Source of the DNA: Tricholomella constricta
Taxonomy: Eukaryota; Basidiomycota; Agaricomycetes; Agaricales; Lyophyllaceae
Assembly (NCBI GenBank): GCA_013368375.1
Contig: JAACJP010000018.1
Span: forward strand, 732,281 to 796,280
Reading direction: 5' to 3'
DNA length: 64,000 nucleotides
The notes below the pieces were generated by a model. It worked only from the letters and a program-made list of their open reading frames with translations. It ran no database searches and had not been told where the DNA came from. Below are positions 12,633 to 24,476 of this stretch, one piece after another (positions within the stretch are counted from its first letter, which is position 1; the number at the start of each line of letters is the position of its first letter). The position numbers were made by a program, and so were the translations under genes.

Positions 12633-13765
12633 TTCTTTGAGCCTCTGTAATACTGAACGAGTGATGGTTGATAACGCTCAAAGGTGGGAAGATGAGATGC
12701 AAGTGAATCTGCTCGCATGCCTTTTGATTCGTTAGTAAATTGAAAATATATGATTGGGAATAACAGACAATCAAAAAAATATGTTCGAAAGCAGTCAAAT
12801 CTACACACAAAGATGAATATTTGCTTGAGGAATTCCGGATGATGACGACGATAATCATGAGATCAAGGCGCTGAGAGCTGCTTGAAATCGCGAGGGTTCG
12901 ACGCTTGAGCATCGTCGTTGGTTCTTGAACAGGAATAAGCAAATCAAAGCTAAGAGTAACATCACTAACCTATCGCCACAACTACAAGCCCTGGTTGTAA
13001 CTCTTTGATATCCCGTATCAGAACAAGGAGAAGCCTTTACGTCAGACTCCGAAATGCAGATATACCGGCGACAAACACAAAAGAAGCGCGTTATCATTCC
13101 TTTCGTCACCTTCGGCCTCCTTCTGATCAGTCAAGGAGAATCCTAAAGATGCGATCATGTCGGTTTCGACAAAGTTTTGGTCCTCCTTTCATAACATGTC
13201 TTGTGCGGGAAAAGAAGACGCATATAAGCACCCCCGCGGCATGGGTGAAGAACCATCCGTATAGCCACAGGGGATCAAGTCGCCAATCCAACAGATTTGG
13301 ACGTCTCTCGCAGATGGTAAAGTGCGGATATCTTCCTTCTACAGCAATCCATGAGCAGTTTGTCAAGACAGCCATGAGGAGTGTGATACAGAGATGGTGA
13401 GGATAGTTTCCAGCTCAAATACAGAAGCCAAGTCAATAAGCGTGAGCTCGATAATCGGTGCATTGTTGGCCTGCGATCCAGCTTCGAGCGGATAGAGTTG
13501 AATGATTCTTAAAGGGCCCGCGTCGTGTAGCGTCATGATATTTACATCGATATGGCCCGAGACGATGCATGTGAGCATTAGAACGCCTCCATTGAACCGA
13601 TCTTTGCGCTCAGTACGCAGTCCCGTGCAAATGCTTAATGCTCAGCCAATTTACAGGAATTTAAAGGATGTTCCAGACCAGTAGGCAAATAGAGAACCTG
13701 AGGCGGTTGCTCGCCTGTCCAGCACGTCGAAAAGCATCAGCCGGCCCTAGTTCATCTGTTGACAT
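12633..13765 (-). pseudogene. Decayed copy of SGNH/CE2 esterase gene
   Basis: On the minus strand this aligns with the esterase at 40886-42169, from its start codon (here CAT at 13763-13765) through the N-terminal region (DAGPLRIIQLYPLE... near 13500) and the GMITRFFCVCRR stretch near 13100. Alignment ends in AAAGGCATAC near 12633, just before the parent's Asp/His catalytic motif (DGLHP). The copy therefore lacks the C-terminal catalytic residues. It also carries several frame disruptions: the pieces sit in different frames with stops between them. The 5' introns are retained, so it is a DNA-level duplicate. Confidence 0.87.
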
Positions 13766-14437
13766 GACTGATGCAGATGGTTTGTGGTCAAGGAGTTGTT
13801 GAGAGATTTGCTTTCCTTGTGACTCCGAAGCGGAGATCAAATATGCCTTTTCCTTTATGGATGCTATCGCAAGAAGCTTACTTGGTTTGCATATCGAATA
13901 TGTCCTCTCAAGGAGCTTGTGTATCGGTCTGAAGCTTGATCCCGAGAACAACTCACAGCGCACATTCACAATTCTTCCATTGTTGGCGCGTGCTGAGTTT
14001 CCCATTGTCTCGAGGAAGGAACCAAATATCTTACCCCACAAGAATTGGCCAAATGTCCTGTGTACGAGGTCGTCCTCGATCCCGACTTTGAAGTACATAG
14101 CCAATGCTGCCAAGGAAGATTATCTTCAATCCTCGGGGTGATCGGCTCATTTAGCATGTCACGGTCCTCACGGAGCGGCTTCCGCGTTCATAGATCGTGG
14201 CTCCGCACGCAACAAAGCGACACGGCTGGGAGTTGCGGGACACGCATACAAGGGCATGTGGTACGCAAGCGCGTCGGAGCAATACGAGCAGCAAGTGTTT
14301 AAGCTATGGCTGAGGGGACGGGAAATTCCATCGCGCCAAACCCAAGCGCCGATTATGGTTGTGGGATAAAATCAATACGTTAAGTACATGAGAAGCATCT
14401 GGAGAGCGAGGCCTCTGGACATTATAGGCACACCGGC
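13766..14437. other. Intergenic, nothing recognised
   Basis: A 150-codon minus-strand frame overlaps this stretch, but I recognise no family, signal or splice pattern that would support a gene. It separates the esterase relic from the p24 gene. Confidence 0.4.
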
Positions 14438-15284
14438 CTAGTCAATGAGGTATTTCCGCTTGAAGAACGCGCGGAGGTGGAAGATCTGCCACACGCCCAG
14501 GCCGGTGAGCGATAAAATCGTAAACCAGGCAAAACTTTGGACACGTTCGTTTGTGGAAGCTAAGCATAGTTAAAGGAAAGTTGAGGAACTCGAGACGACG
14601 AAGAGTGACTTCACAACACGCACTGTTGGTCTTAGTAAATCGCTCCTCGCGCGATTTCAAGTAGCCAAGCTCGTCGACAATCTCCTTGACGATTCCTTCC
14701 AACTTCCGCATCTCTGTCTCCAACCCTGAAAGGGATTCCTGATTTGCGATAGCACTGAAGGAAGCTAACGTGAGTCGGGCGAAGTGAGTCGTGGCAGGTT
14801 CTCAGCGTACTTGTAGTCAACGGCATCTGCACCAATATCCACGTCCAGGTCGATTACGCGCGAAAGTTTGGCTCCAGCCTCATATGAGACATCTGCGTAA
14901 AGATGATTAGGCTTTCCGCTGGTCGCAAGAGAGCCGAGGAGACGCACCGCCCTCGATATGGTTCTTGAAGCACACCCCAACCTCCCCCTCGCTGTGCGTG
15001 GTGATAGCCAGTCGCGACTCGCTCTTTATCCCCCTTTTGCTGAGATAGACATTCCTCTTGGGACTCGAATCCACAATTTCAATATCGACCCGCTGGTTTG
15101 CGCCAGCTCCAACATTCGCAGTGACAATGACCAGAGAATTAGGGTGTGCGGCATTCCAAATGCATTTTGATGGAGGGTATCGATGCGCTTGGAGAGCGAA
15201 TTTGATTGCGTGTGCCGGTGGGGAGAGAAAAAGAAGCGTTGAGAGCACTAAGAGTGGTAGAGAGGAAAGCATCGGAAAGCCCAA
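14438..15284 (-). CDS. ERV25: p24/emp24 family cargo receptor (Erv25-like)
   Basis: p24 proteins cycle between ER and Golgi as coat and cargo adaptors. Seen here are a signal peptide (MGFPMLSSLPLLVLSTLLF), a GOLD-domain region with the paired Cys (CIWNA... and VGVCFKN), a membrane-proximal coiled coil (LSGLETEMRKLEGIVKEIVDELGYLKSREERF) and a single membrane helix near 14470-14545. A short cytoplasmic tail with FFKRKYLID follows, stop TAG 14438-14440. The FF plus basic tail is the COPI/COPII signal typical of the p24-delta/Erv25 branch, hence the symbol; an assignment to another p24 branch is possible. The last exon begins in STNERVQSF after an intron with a CAG acceptor. It is divergent from the dehydratase gene at 15649. 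Confidence 0.85.
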
Positions 15285-15648
15285 GTCAGCGAATTTTAAA
15301 GGGTATGGTTAAGCGGTGGCCTCGTGGCGTCTTGAAAAGGCAAGTTGAGCAGATGCGCTCTATTAGTGAGGATCTGATACAGGTGTCGTACGCGCTCAGC
15401 GGCGGATATCGTGGTGGACGAATGTCGGTCAGTGCAATTGCAACGTGGGTGTGTTTCCGAGGCCGTTGCCCTACGATCCAAACAAGGGTTGACGCCGGAG
15501 TATTCGGACCGGATCGATTCTTGTTCACCGAGTGAACTTCCCATGCCGCGTCCTTGGAGAAATCGGCCCGAATGCGAATCAATCTCCTCAGCATCAGTGT
15601 GTACTCCTCCAGTCTAAGGGCCATCACCAGTTTGGCCTGTATTCGCTA
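15285..15648. promoter_or_regulatory. Divergent promoter region, p24 / galactonate dehydratase-like
   Basis: These 364 bp separate the two start codons. They contain no coding signature. No TATA box or known operator was recognised. Assignment as promoter is from position only. Confidence 0.4.
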
Positions 15649-17253
15649 TGCCTCCAAGTATCATAACCAAGTTTGAGGTCAGTAACATCGAAATTACAGG
15701 AAACCGGGGGGACTGAATTCATCGACACCCATGACTACAGGTTTTCCGAGTTCCCCCACGATGGGTCTTCGTTCGGGTCGAAACCTCTGGCGGAATAGTC
15801 GGATGGGGAGAAGGAACACTAGAGGGCCATACCGAAGCCATCGAGGGCGCCTATAAGGACCTCATGGAGCGTTTCGTAGGCTACGACGCAGACAAGATCG
15901 AAGATATATGGCAGACTGCATACCGTGGCCGATTCTATCGCGGTGGCCCTGTTCTGATGGTGCGCATGAGGTGAAGAAAGCCAAATCAATTGACTGAATA
16001 CAGTTCCAGAGCGCGTTGTCGGGATTGGATATTGCACTGTGGGACATTAAAGGCAAGAAACTAGGAGTACCAGTTTGGCAACTCTTGGGAGGCAAAGTTC
16101 GCGATCGTGTGAGGGTGTACGGGTGGATCGGTGGCGATAAGCCTGCCGACACGTATGCCGCTGCCCTGCACCGCAAGAGCCAGGGCTTTACCGCTGTCAA
16201 GATGAATGCCACCGGTAGTTCATCACAGTATCTTTGCAAAATTTCATGTCGCATTAATTGACGACGATGCAGATGCTGTTGCGTGGATTGATAATCCAGC
16301 TGTTCTAGATGACACCGTCTCTCGTGTCAAGGAAATCCGATCATTAGGCATGGACGTTGGTGTGGATTTTCATGGCAGATTGCATAAAGGGATGGCCAAG
16401 CAGCTTGCCAGGCTGTTGGAGCCCCATCAGCCGCTTTTTATCGAAGGTCAGATATCGTTTTCTTTGATTGTTCTTGCCTTGTTAAATTCGTGGTATCTTC
16501 ACAGAGCCCTTGCTCCCAACTCAGGCAGAAGAAATTGCAGACCTTTCCAAGGCCATTTCGACGCCAATTGCGCTTGGGGAACGGCTATATACCCGTTCAG
16601 ATTTTCGCCCGTATCTCGAGAAGCGCGCAATCGACATCGCTCAGCCCGACGTGAGTCGCAGATGAACGATGACATATGTAATGACGCCAAGGCGACAGGT
16701 ATCGCACTGCGGTGGGATTAGCGAACTCCATCGCATCGCAGCTCTGACTGAAATGTACGATGTGGCCCTTGCCCCGCACTCGCCGATTGGGCCTATCGCC
16801 CTCGCGGCATGCATGCAGGTGGCAATATCTGCGCCCAACTGTCTGTTTCATCCGTCGCCATATTCCTCTTCTCTGCTGATCTCTCGTGCAGTTGTGATTC
16901 AAGAAATGAGCTGGAACGTATGTCAAAATTTTACTTCCTCCGATCAATTCTTCACAATTAAATCTAGATTCATTACAATCTGAGCTCGGATCACATTGAC
17001 CTAGACACCTTCATGATGAACCCCGAGGTGTTCAAGGTGAAGGATGGACACATTCTCGCCCTGGAAGGTTCATTATTACTCTCTACCAGCATTTTATTGA
17101 CGCCGTTAACTGATATTTTCGATAGGACCAGGAATTGGGATCGAGATCAACGAGCAGATGGTGCGTGAAGTGTCAGCAAAGCATGTCGAAACTTGTCCTG
17201 CATGGCGAAATCCCGTTTGGCGTGACGCGGACGGGAGTTTAAGGGAGTGGTGA
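15649..17253 (+). CDS. D-galactonate dehydratase-like enolase-superfamily enzyme
   Basis: The product is a mandelate-racemase/enolase-superfamily acid-sugar dehydratase, which abstracts the proton alpha to a carboxylate with a divalent metal. Exon 1 is short ([10 protein letters not shown], donor GTCAGT); exon 2 starts [15 protein letters not shown]. Landmarks run in order: [37 protein letters not shown], the barrel strand with DVGVDFHGR, then LFIEG-EP and ALGERLYTR (metal and catalytic region). [29 protein letters not shown] and a C-terminal [16 protein letters not shown] follow. This is very close to the layout of E. coli DgoD, so D-galactonate dehydratase is the best guess; other sugar-acid substrates are possible. 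About eight short introns. The WRxPxW end matches the family end, so the stop at 17251-17253 is secure. Confidence 0.87.
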
Positions 17254-17531
17254 GAGCCTTTCATTAGGTGCAATTAGGTTGATTTCATCCATATATTATG
17301 TATTCCGCGGCCTCGTGCATGTATTATACTTGCAATTCCTGTCAGTGACTGGAAGAAATTTACCTAAAAATTGAGGAACTTCGATCGATATCGGACTCGG
17401 CCATTCATCCATCCAAGCTCGTATAATTTGAAATTCCCACGGACCCTTGTCCGAAACAGTGAACTTTGGTTGTTCGCGCCCCTCTGATAACCTCTTCATT
17501 CTTGTTCTCTCTAGTTTTTTCAGCCCAAAAC

Positions 17532-19354
17532 ATGGCAGACGCTGGTAAGACCCCATACAAACTACAGTATCTCTCCGATGTGCTCACCGTATCTACTTGC
17601 CCACTTGTTGCAGGCTTTTTCAAAGGAACCTCAGCCGACCAGGACAGGCGGTTTTCTGACAAGGAGCTAAAGCTTCTCAAGTCCATGAAGTTTCCTGTAG
17701 AGTTTGACACAAAGGTAGTGCACAGAGCCGTCTGTCTACGTATATCCTCACCTCAAGCCCTTTCTCAAGGTCGACATGCGCAAAGTCAACCTCTCCGTCA
17801 TCAGGCCTTGGATTGCGAAAAAAATCGTCGAACTAGTCGGGTTCGAGGACGAAGTCGTTGTTGAGTACGCCATGGGACTTTTAGAAGACAAGCAGGAGCC
17901 GGTACGAGTGCGCCCTTCTCCCATGAGTGACCCATCAGCTCACCCATCCGCGTAGACACCTGATCCCAAAAAGATGCAAATCAATCTAACTGGCTTCCTT
18001 ACTAAAAACACGCCCTCTTTCATGATAGCTCTCTGGAAGCTTCTTCTCGAAGCGCAGGATGACGTGTCTGGCGTCCCACGTACTTTCGTTGAGGAAAAGA
18101 AGGCGGAGATGCGACGTGCTCGGGAGAGTGGCACACGTGCCATCGACGAGAGTGACCGCCGATTCCGGCTGGACGAGATTCGCGATGGAGAACGTGGTGG
18201 GCGTGGGGGCTTCAGAGGGCGCGGCCGAGGGCGGGGCAGGGGACGCGGAGGCTTCGATGATGATCGTGGCGGAGGAAGGCCACGGGACGGAGGCTGGGGG
18301 GCCAGGGGTGGTGGCCCTTTTGGCGGCGGCGGCGTAAGAACCATCTCCTTCTCTTCAAACCATCTGATTCTCACCAGTTCCCCGCCTTCTTATTTTACAG
18401 CCTCCACGACGCCGTTCGCCTCGCTCGCCCCCACCACGTCGCCGCTCCCGTTCAATAAGCAGCTCCCGTTCCCCCAACATGCGTCGCTACCGCTCTCCCC
18501 CTCCCAGGCGCCGCTCCCTGTCCCGCGACATCCACAGCTCCCGCTCTCCACCTCCCGCACGGCGCAGGTCTCCGCCTCCTCATATGCGCGACCGTGATCG
18601 TGTTCCCTCCCGTTCCCTTTCGCGCTCACCTCTACCACCCTCACGTCGCCGGCCCCGCTCTCCCTCCTTCACGCCCCCACCCCGTGAACGTGATCGCGAC
18701 CGAGAGCGGCGCTACAAGGGCCGCGATAGCAACAGCCCCCCTGCACGGCGCCAACGCCTCTCCCGCAGCGCACGCTCGCAGTCGCGCTCCCTCAGCCGCT
18801 CGCGCTCCCCGCCCGCGCGTGGATACCCACGCCGGCGCAGTGCTAGCCATGGCCGCAGGCGGAGCGAGAGCCCACCGCGCCGCCGCCGCAGGAGCCCGTC
18901 GCGGTCCAGGTCCCCGGGTTTGCCACTCCCAAGGCGGAGGAGCCCGTCGCCTGGCGGTGCAAGGAAGCCGGCCGGGCGCAGAGGAAAAGCATATAGTAGG
19001 AGTAGGACGAGGAGCAGTAGTGCGGGGCGGTCGCCGCATCCAACGCGTAGGGACGATAATATGGACGTCGATCGTGGGGAGGGCGGCAGTGGGCGTGGAG
19101 AATTGAAGATCAAGGGACAGGCTGAAGCGGAGCGGAGGAAGACTAATTGGGATGATGAACCGCGCGACGTGGGTTTCTTTCTCTCTGTCGCCTTTCTTGT
19201 CTTTCGACCTTTTCCCTAGTACGCGTGATGTGCTGAGATTTTCCTTCTTTAGGATGCGGAAAACAGCCGACTTGAGCTAGAGAAGCGGGAGAATGAGTTG
19301 AAGGAGAGGGCTTTGCGGAACAAGGTCATGAGGACAAGAAAAGGGAGCACCTGA
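17532..19354 (+). CDS. PWI/RS-domain splicing factor, SRRM1-like
   Basis: This is a predicted nuclear spliceosome-associated SR-related protein. Exon 1 is MADAG (donor GTAAG at 17545). The PWI domain follows: FFKGTSADQDRRFSDKE, then VDMRKVNLSVIRPWIAKK (the P-W-I motif itself) and VEYAMGLLEDK. Next come an RGG-rich linker (GGRGGFRGRGRGRGR, about 18195-18330) and a long Arg/Ser-rich tail (18400-19060) with RSPPPRRRS-type repeats. The C-terminal exon ends near the TGA at 19352-19354. The order PWI, basic linker, RS domain is that of SRRM1/SRm160. Large GC-rich open frames on both strands here are composition artefacts of the RS-coding repeats. Confidence 0.87.
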
Positions 19355-19837
19355 CCGCGATGGGCAAGTAACGTTACCCTCACTTCAAGTGCTCTTCTCT
19401 TTCATTCGATACTTAGGACTTTTTGTACACAGACCACTCCACTGACGTCGATCTCAATGAATATCAGGCTTTCCATTCTACACTGTCCTTGCGAAGGTAT
19501 CTTATCTCCGGTATGAATTAGAGCCTGAGCTCAGGTCTTGAATCGTGATATCCGAAGAGCAAAGGTCGCTGATCATCTTGAACCTGATACCAGGCTATTG
19601 GAATCGCCAGGATGAATCACGGAGTGCAGCCAAGCGCCGAGATTTACGCAATGCTGGCTGCAAGCTCACCCTTCATTTCGCCGCCCGCCTCCCGGTATCC
19701 AATTGCCAAGAGCATGCATTCAATGTATTTTTCCGCAAAAACAGCTCACGTTGGCAATGAAGCGTCCTGCGTATAAATATCGATATCCTTTCATCTCCAT
19801 CTTCTATCGGTTTCCGGTAGCGAAAATCACTCCTACA
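19355..19837 (+). promoter_or_regulatory. AA9 LPMO upstream region with TATA box
   Basis: This non-coding stretch separates the SRRM1-like gene from the LPMO. A TATAAAT motif at 19772-19778 lies 60 bp before the LPMO start codon, suitable for an inducible secreted-enzyme gene. No other element was recognised. Confidence 0.5.
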
Positions 19838-21220
19838 ATGCGCTTTTCCACATTTATTGCTACCGCGGCATTCATCGCATCCGCCTCAGCGCACGCGACT
19901 TTCCAGCAGCTCTGGATCAACAGCGTCGACGCGGGCTCGTCTTGCGTTCGCACCCCTCCGAGCAACTCGCCTGTCACCAGCGTCACCAGCGCTGTATGCA
20001 ACATTCCTCTCAACCCTTTGCGTCTCCCCATGGTCTGATGAGTCCACTCCCAGGATCTGGCTTGCAACGTGAACGCCGCGTCGAGCGCAGGTGTCTGCCA
20101 AGTCAAGCGTACGTGCGCCTCGTCTCTTTTCGCCCAATCCTTCATTCTCCTTCCCATCACTGAGGCGGCACTGATCGTTTGCACCGGTATGTAGCCGGCG
20201 ACGATGTGACCGTCGAAATGCATCAGCAGCCCGGCGACCGTGCATGCCGTAACGAAGCCATCGGTGGAAACCACTACGGGCCTGTTCTGGTATGTCCATT
20301 CCCTTTGTTACAGCCGCAGTGCTCACACGATATTACAGGTGTACATGGCTGCCGTGTCCGATGCCAAGACCGCCGTGGGCGCGCAGGCGAACTGGTTCAA
20401 GGTCTCGCAGATGGGCCTCGTCTCGAACAGCCCCGACTACTTTGGCTCTCGTGCGTGGTTTCCATATATGTGGATTTAAATTCTGACCCTTCTTACAGGC
20501 GTATTGAATGACAACTGCGGCCACTATACGTTCAAGGTCCCCGCGAACCTTGCGCCAGGAAACTATCTCATCCGCGCAGAAGTCATTGGTATGACTTCGG
20601 TCTCTTAAAGACTTCTCACCTCGATGTTAAACGCACACCACAAACCAGCTCTTCACGTTGCCGGCGGCTCCGGCGGGGCGCAGTAAGTACCCGCAAATCT
20701 GATCATTATAATTGATCGACCCCATCTCCGCAGGTTCTACCCCGCATGCTTCCAAGTCAATGTGCGTACATGCGAACGATGCGTTACATCTATGTCCTCG
20801 CCAGTGATAGGATCTTTCTCCTTGGCGTCTTGCCTGTAGGTCGGAGGCTCTGGGACCGTCAGGCCCCCCACTGTCAAGATTCCCGGTACGACGCATTTTT
20901 GCCTATCTATATCTATCTATTCTAAACGATCGCGTGCTTCTGTGTAGGCGCCTACGCCGCCAGTGACCCCGGCATCCTCATCAACATCTACCAGGACCTC
21001 ACCACCTATGTCCGTGCGTACCCTTCCTGCTTCTTGCCCTCCCCGATCCGAATTTAACATCTGCGCCCCAGTGCCGGGCCCCACGGCGTACGGCCAGCCC
21101 TCCCCTGTCCCTGCCACCACGGCCTGGCCCACGACTGCGACGTGGAACACTGCCTTGCAGCCGACGACCGTGCCGACGACCGTGCCCGCGCCTGGTGCAA
21201 CGGGTATTGGCAAGGCGTGA
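19838..21220 (+). CDS. AA9 lytic polysaccharide monooxygenase
   Basis: This is a copper-dependent secreted enzyme that oxidatively cleaves cellulose or hemicellulose. The signal peptide MRFSTFIATAAFIASASA is followed directly by His (HATFQQLW), the N-terminal copper ligand of the histidine brace. The second brace His sits in GGNHYGPV, and the axial Tyr in QFYPACFQVNV. Other AA9 landmarks are CQVKPGDDVTVEMHQQPGDR, NSPDYFGS, NCGHYTFKVPANLAPGNYLIRAE and DPGILINIYQDLTTY. A Pro/Thr tail replaces any CBM1. Coding sequence is split by about eight short introns, including one directly before PGDDV. Copper ligands and Cys pairs look intact, so it should be active. Substrate and regioselectivity cannot be read from the sequence. 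Confidence 0.95.
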
Positions 21221-21730
21221 ATTGCGGATTTTTCTGGACTCAGCTGGTATCAATATCGGTTGTCTTTTGGGGCCATCAGTTCATGTATCCATCGAGTACG
21301 GACATGCACATGTTGGCGTCCTTGAACGACAGACTGGTATCCTTGTCGTAATCTTGACATTACGTATAGCTGAGATCGAGTTAAGAGCTGATGTTACGAA
21401 GGCTGACGAAAACAATCCGTCTTGCCGGAAACTTTTGTCAAAGCTCGCCCCGGAGTGAATGCTCTGTGTGGGACTAATTCAATGTCAGATCGTGTCTTTT
21501 GTGATACAGATATTTAGCAACTTGACTTGATTTGAACTTGAGCTATATTTTATGGCCGTTCCAGCAATCTGTTTCGTGATCTACATGGTTTTTCTTCAAT
21601 TACTCTATCTTTCTCTGACATTGCTGTTCTACTGCCTTGTCCTCTCAGCTCCCCCTATGACCCATGGTCAATCAAATTTCAGTTATTAGCTGCTGCAAGT
21701 AACCTTCAACCACTGTGATGCACAATGTGA
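21221..21730. other. Intergenic, convergent 3' ends
   Basis: This lies between the LPMO stop and the stop of the P-loop gene on the other strand. AT content rises toward 21.7 kb. Nothing recognised. Confidence 0.4.
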
Positions 21731-24476
21731 CTAGGAAGAGGAACACATACTCAATACATTTGTCCTCACAACCTTGAACAACTGGTCTTCATCCAAAGGG
21801 TAATGTCCTGAAAATCTGGCTTTCACCCGTTCTGCAATGCTTGGCCATTTTAGATTTCGAACAGCTTCAAGGACAGATTGGACTCGAAAAGAGGTTGAGT
21901 AGGCTTCAAGTGACTCTTCAAAGGAAGAGTGGGAGCCAAAGACAGGGTATGAATCCTCTGCGACGATGGCAAGTGCTGGAGATGAGATGAGCTAGAGTAG
22001 CATGTTTTAAAAAATGTAAAAGTGAGGAGTTACTTACATAAGGCCAAAAATAGGGTCTGGTGCTTGACCGATGGAAGTGATGAAGCCTTGGATACCAATA
22101 GAGTGTTAAAAAAGAGTTGCAATTATAATAGTGAGAACATACAACAACAGAGAGTCGTTCAACAATGAGTGTGGAAAATGAGGCCTGCACATGGTCATCA
22201 AATGAAGATCATCCTTATAGAAAACAAAAAAAATAGACCTACCTTTTCCTAAAAAAAAAAACAGCTCCTTGTTGGAGCAACAAAATGATAGTTGATTATG
22301 ACTGAACCTACACGATGTGCCTGTGACAATTGTGGAAGTTCAAGAATGTTAACATCAAGGAGGTGAAACATACAAGCTATAATTCAGAGTGAGCTTTCTA
22401 AATAAAAACCATGTAGAGTAATCAATACACACACACCTATTATTTTGTTTCATGAAGAGAAGAATCTGTAAAATATAACATATAGAATAATGCAACTTAC
22501 AAACTGCCATTCAATATCAGTGGCTAGTCTGATAAATTATAGCAGAAACTCCTCACCTGTTGTTTAAGAAATTCAGTCTACAGTTAGCTTATATGCAGAA
22601 GTATTAAAGGAAGCACCTACAAGCTATCAAAGTATGATCAGTTTTGCTCTATATTAACTAGCTTTAGCACTGACCTATTATAATGCAATTCCAGTTGACA
22701 ATATCAAGATAGAGAAAATAACGACCATTAAACACTAGGCACACTTACTTGCTGTAAAAAAGTATCAGCTTTTTATTACTTCAATATCAATTAATACACA
22801 CCTGTTGTGGTCAAAAGTTTAGTTTATATCTGGATGTCATAAAATTGCACTCACATTCTATCAACCATTAGATAGTCAGTCCAGCCTTAGCTAGAATTAG
22901 TAAACACCCACCTGTTATAGTTCAGGTTGCAGTCTCTCAGCATGTTTACACAAGAAAATCTTATAAAGTGCACTTACAGGATGAAATGATGAATCAAGCA
23001 TCTACAATACACAAGTCAGTCAATCTGCCACAGGTGATCTGCATAAATTTCTTACCTATTGTAGTTTGGGATATGGTTATAAAATAGTGATCAGAGACAC
23101 TCACATTCTATTATAATGAGCCATAAAGATCACATAGAAAAGCACATAGTTGTTATGACTGACTGGCTGTGTTGTAAAATATCAGTTAACAACAGCAGCT
23201 ATGCTTTGAAAATAAAATACTGACCTTTGCAGAGTGTACATAGGAACCTTCCATTGATGTCAATAAATCAAGCTGGTTATACTTGGTTATGTTGTCAAAA
23301 CAAAGACTGTCAAAGGTGGTCGTATTTATGTTCAATCTATTTGATTTCAACATTTCACTTACCCCATTGCCCAAGCAGTGGACAGAATTGCTGAATTTTG
23401 CTGTGTTGCTATCAAAATCTGTGCAAGAGCCCTATTGTCCAAGGCAGCAGATGTTTGCTCAATCAATTCCTGGCAGCTGGCCTCTGGCTGATCCATATCT
23501 GTGTGGTGATTATCACTTGAAATAGCTAACCATTATGGACATGTCTTTACCTTGAAGGCGCACATGCTTCTTGGGAGGATACTTGTATTTGTATATAGCG
23601 AGACTTGGCTGTAGCTTCTCAAAATCTGCAATGGCTTCCTTCAAGGCTATGGCAGGAGCCTGTGACCAATCGGAGACTTGGTCTAGTATTTCAGCAAACT
23701 TAGATTTGACAAAGCCATCGAATTTTGTGAAGATGAGGATGACCGGAACTGATTTTGGATGGTGTAAATCACAGCAGTCAAATGAAGTACGATACACTTG
23801 ATCGCGCACCTCGTCCTGTTCCAACTTCATTGAAAAAGATCTCTTCCGCCCTTGTGATGGGACGAGAATTATCCATGGGAAGACAATACCTGTGTTTGTG
23901 TTGAAGTCAATGGAATATGTCAGAACAACCCGGGACATGTCATTATATCTCCGCACCAAATGGCGTGCAACTGGTCCCCCAGCTCTTCATGCTTGGCCCG
24001 CTCCGCGATAAATTCCTTGACGGCTTCCAGCTCATCGACACCCCCCGACTCGAAGCCGCGAGAGTCGTGAAAGACGAAAGCGGGGTTGCTCTTGAAGACT
24101 AGGCGGTGGTTGATATCATGCATGCCTCGCTGTTTGTATCGAAAGGCACAGTCTCTCAGCCGATGTGACGCTACGTATCTTTGGGGAGTAAGTAATACTG
24201 ACCCTTGCTGACGGATCGAGGATACCAGCCTGGTCGACCTGTCGAGGAGGTCAAATTTCGGTGACTCGTCGAGGTGAAGATGGAGCTTACCTCGTATCCC
24301 GCATAATCGAAGACTTCAGGCAACTCATTGGTTTTGCACACTTTCTGGAGGATCGTCGTCTTTCCGGCGTTGGCTCGTCCGATAATGAGGATGCGGAACT
24401 TCCCAGCGTAAAGTCGAACCTCTTCGAGATCCTCCGGAGACAATGCTGCGCCAGTCATCGTGTTGTCCGTTGACAT
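21731..24476 (-). CDS. P-loop GTPase-like protein with microexon array
   Basis: This is a 'G domain' protein of a type expanded in Agaricomycetes; function unknown. Exon 1 (start 24476) carries Walker A, GRANAGKT. After two introns comes RGMHDINHRLVFKSN..FHDSRGFESGG (DxxG, G3-like), then HAIW-YCLPMD and VPVILIFTKFDGF (TKxD, G4-like). A helical region follows up to TAWAMG at 23363. The final exon (about 21734-21977) encodes SLAIVAEDSYPVF...VLEAVRNLKWPS and stops at 21731-21733. Between 23362 and about 22191 the strand consists of consecutive GT...AG intron-like units separated by 0, 3, 6, 9 or 24 nt (see findings). How, or whether, these are joined is uncertain, so about 20-30 residues in the middle of the protein are unresolved. 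G motifs are intact. The intron array is distinctly AT-rich. Confidence 0.75.
22321..23282 (-). repeat. Array of intron-like units with 0- and 3-nt spacers
   Basis: On the minus strand these units begin GTRWGT-like and end AG: 23282-23225, 23224-23167, 23163-23108, 23104-23056, 23055-23002, 22977-22912, 22911-22858, 22854-22802, 22801-22752, 22748-22675, 22674-22624, 22620-22557, 22556-22504, 22500-22437, 22436-22377 and 22373-22321. Seven junctions are AG directly followed by GT. Other spacers are single trinucleotides: CCA, AAT, AAT, CAA, CTT, TTT, CTT. Units share short motifs around the joints, for example ATAGAATGTGAGTG at both 23100 and 22855, suggesting common descent. Confidence 0.65.

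Noticed and set aside
18390..19113. Several long GC-rich open frames on both strands over the RS domain
   Set aside because: They are shadows of the Arg/Ser repeats in the SRRM1-like gene; only the + frame joins the PWI domain through sensible introns.
22191..23362. Treating the intron array as one ordinary intron
   Set aside because: It was kept as the main alternative, but the repeated GT...AG units with frame-neutral 0/3-nt spacers and shared junction motifs are hard to explain by chance.
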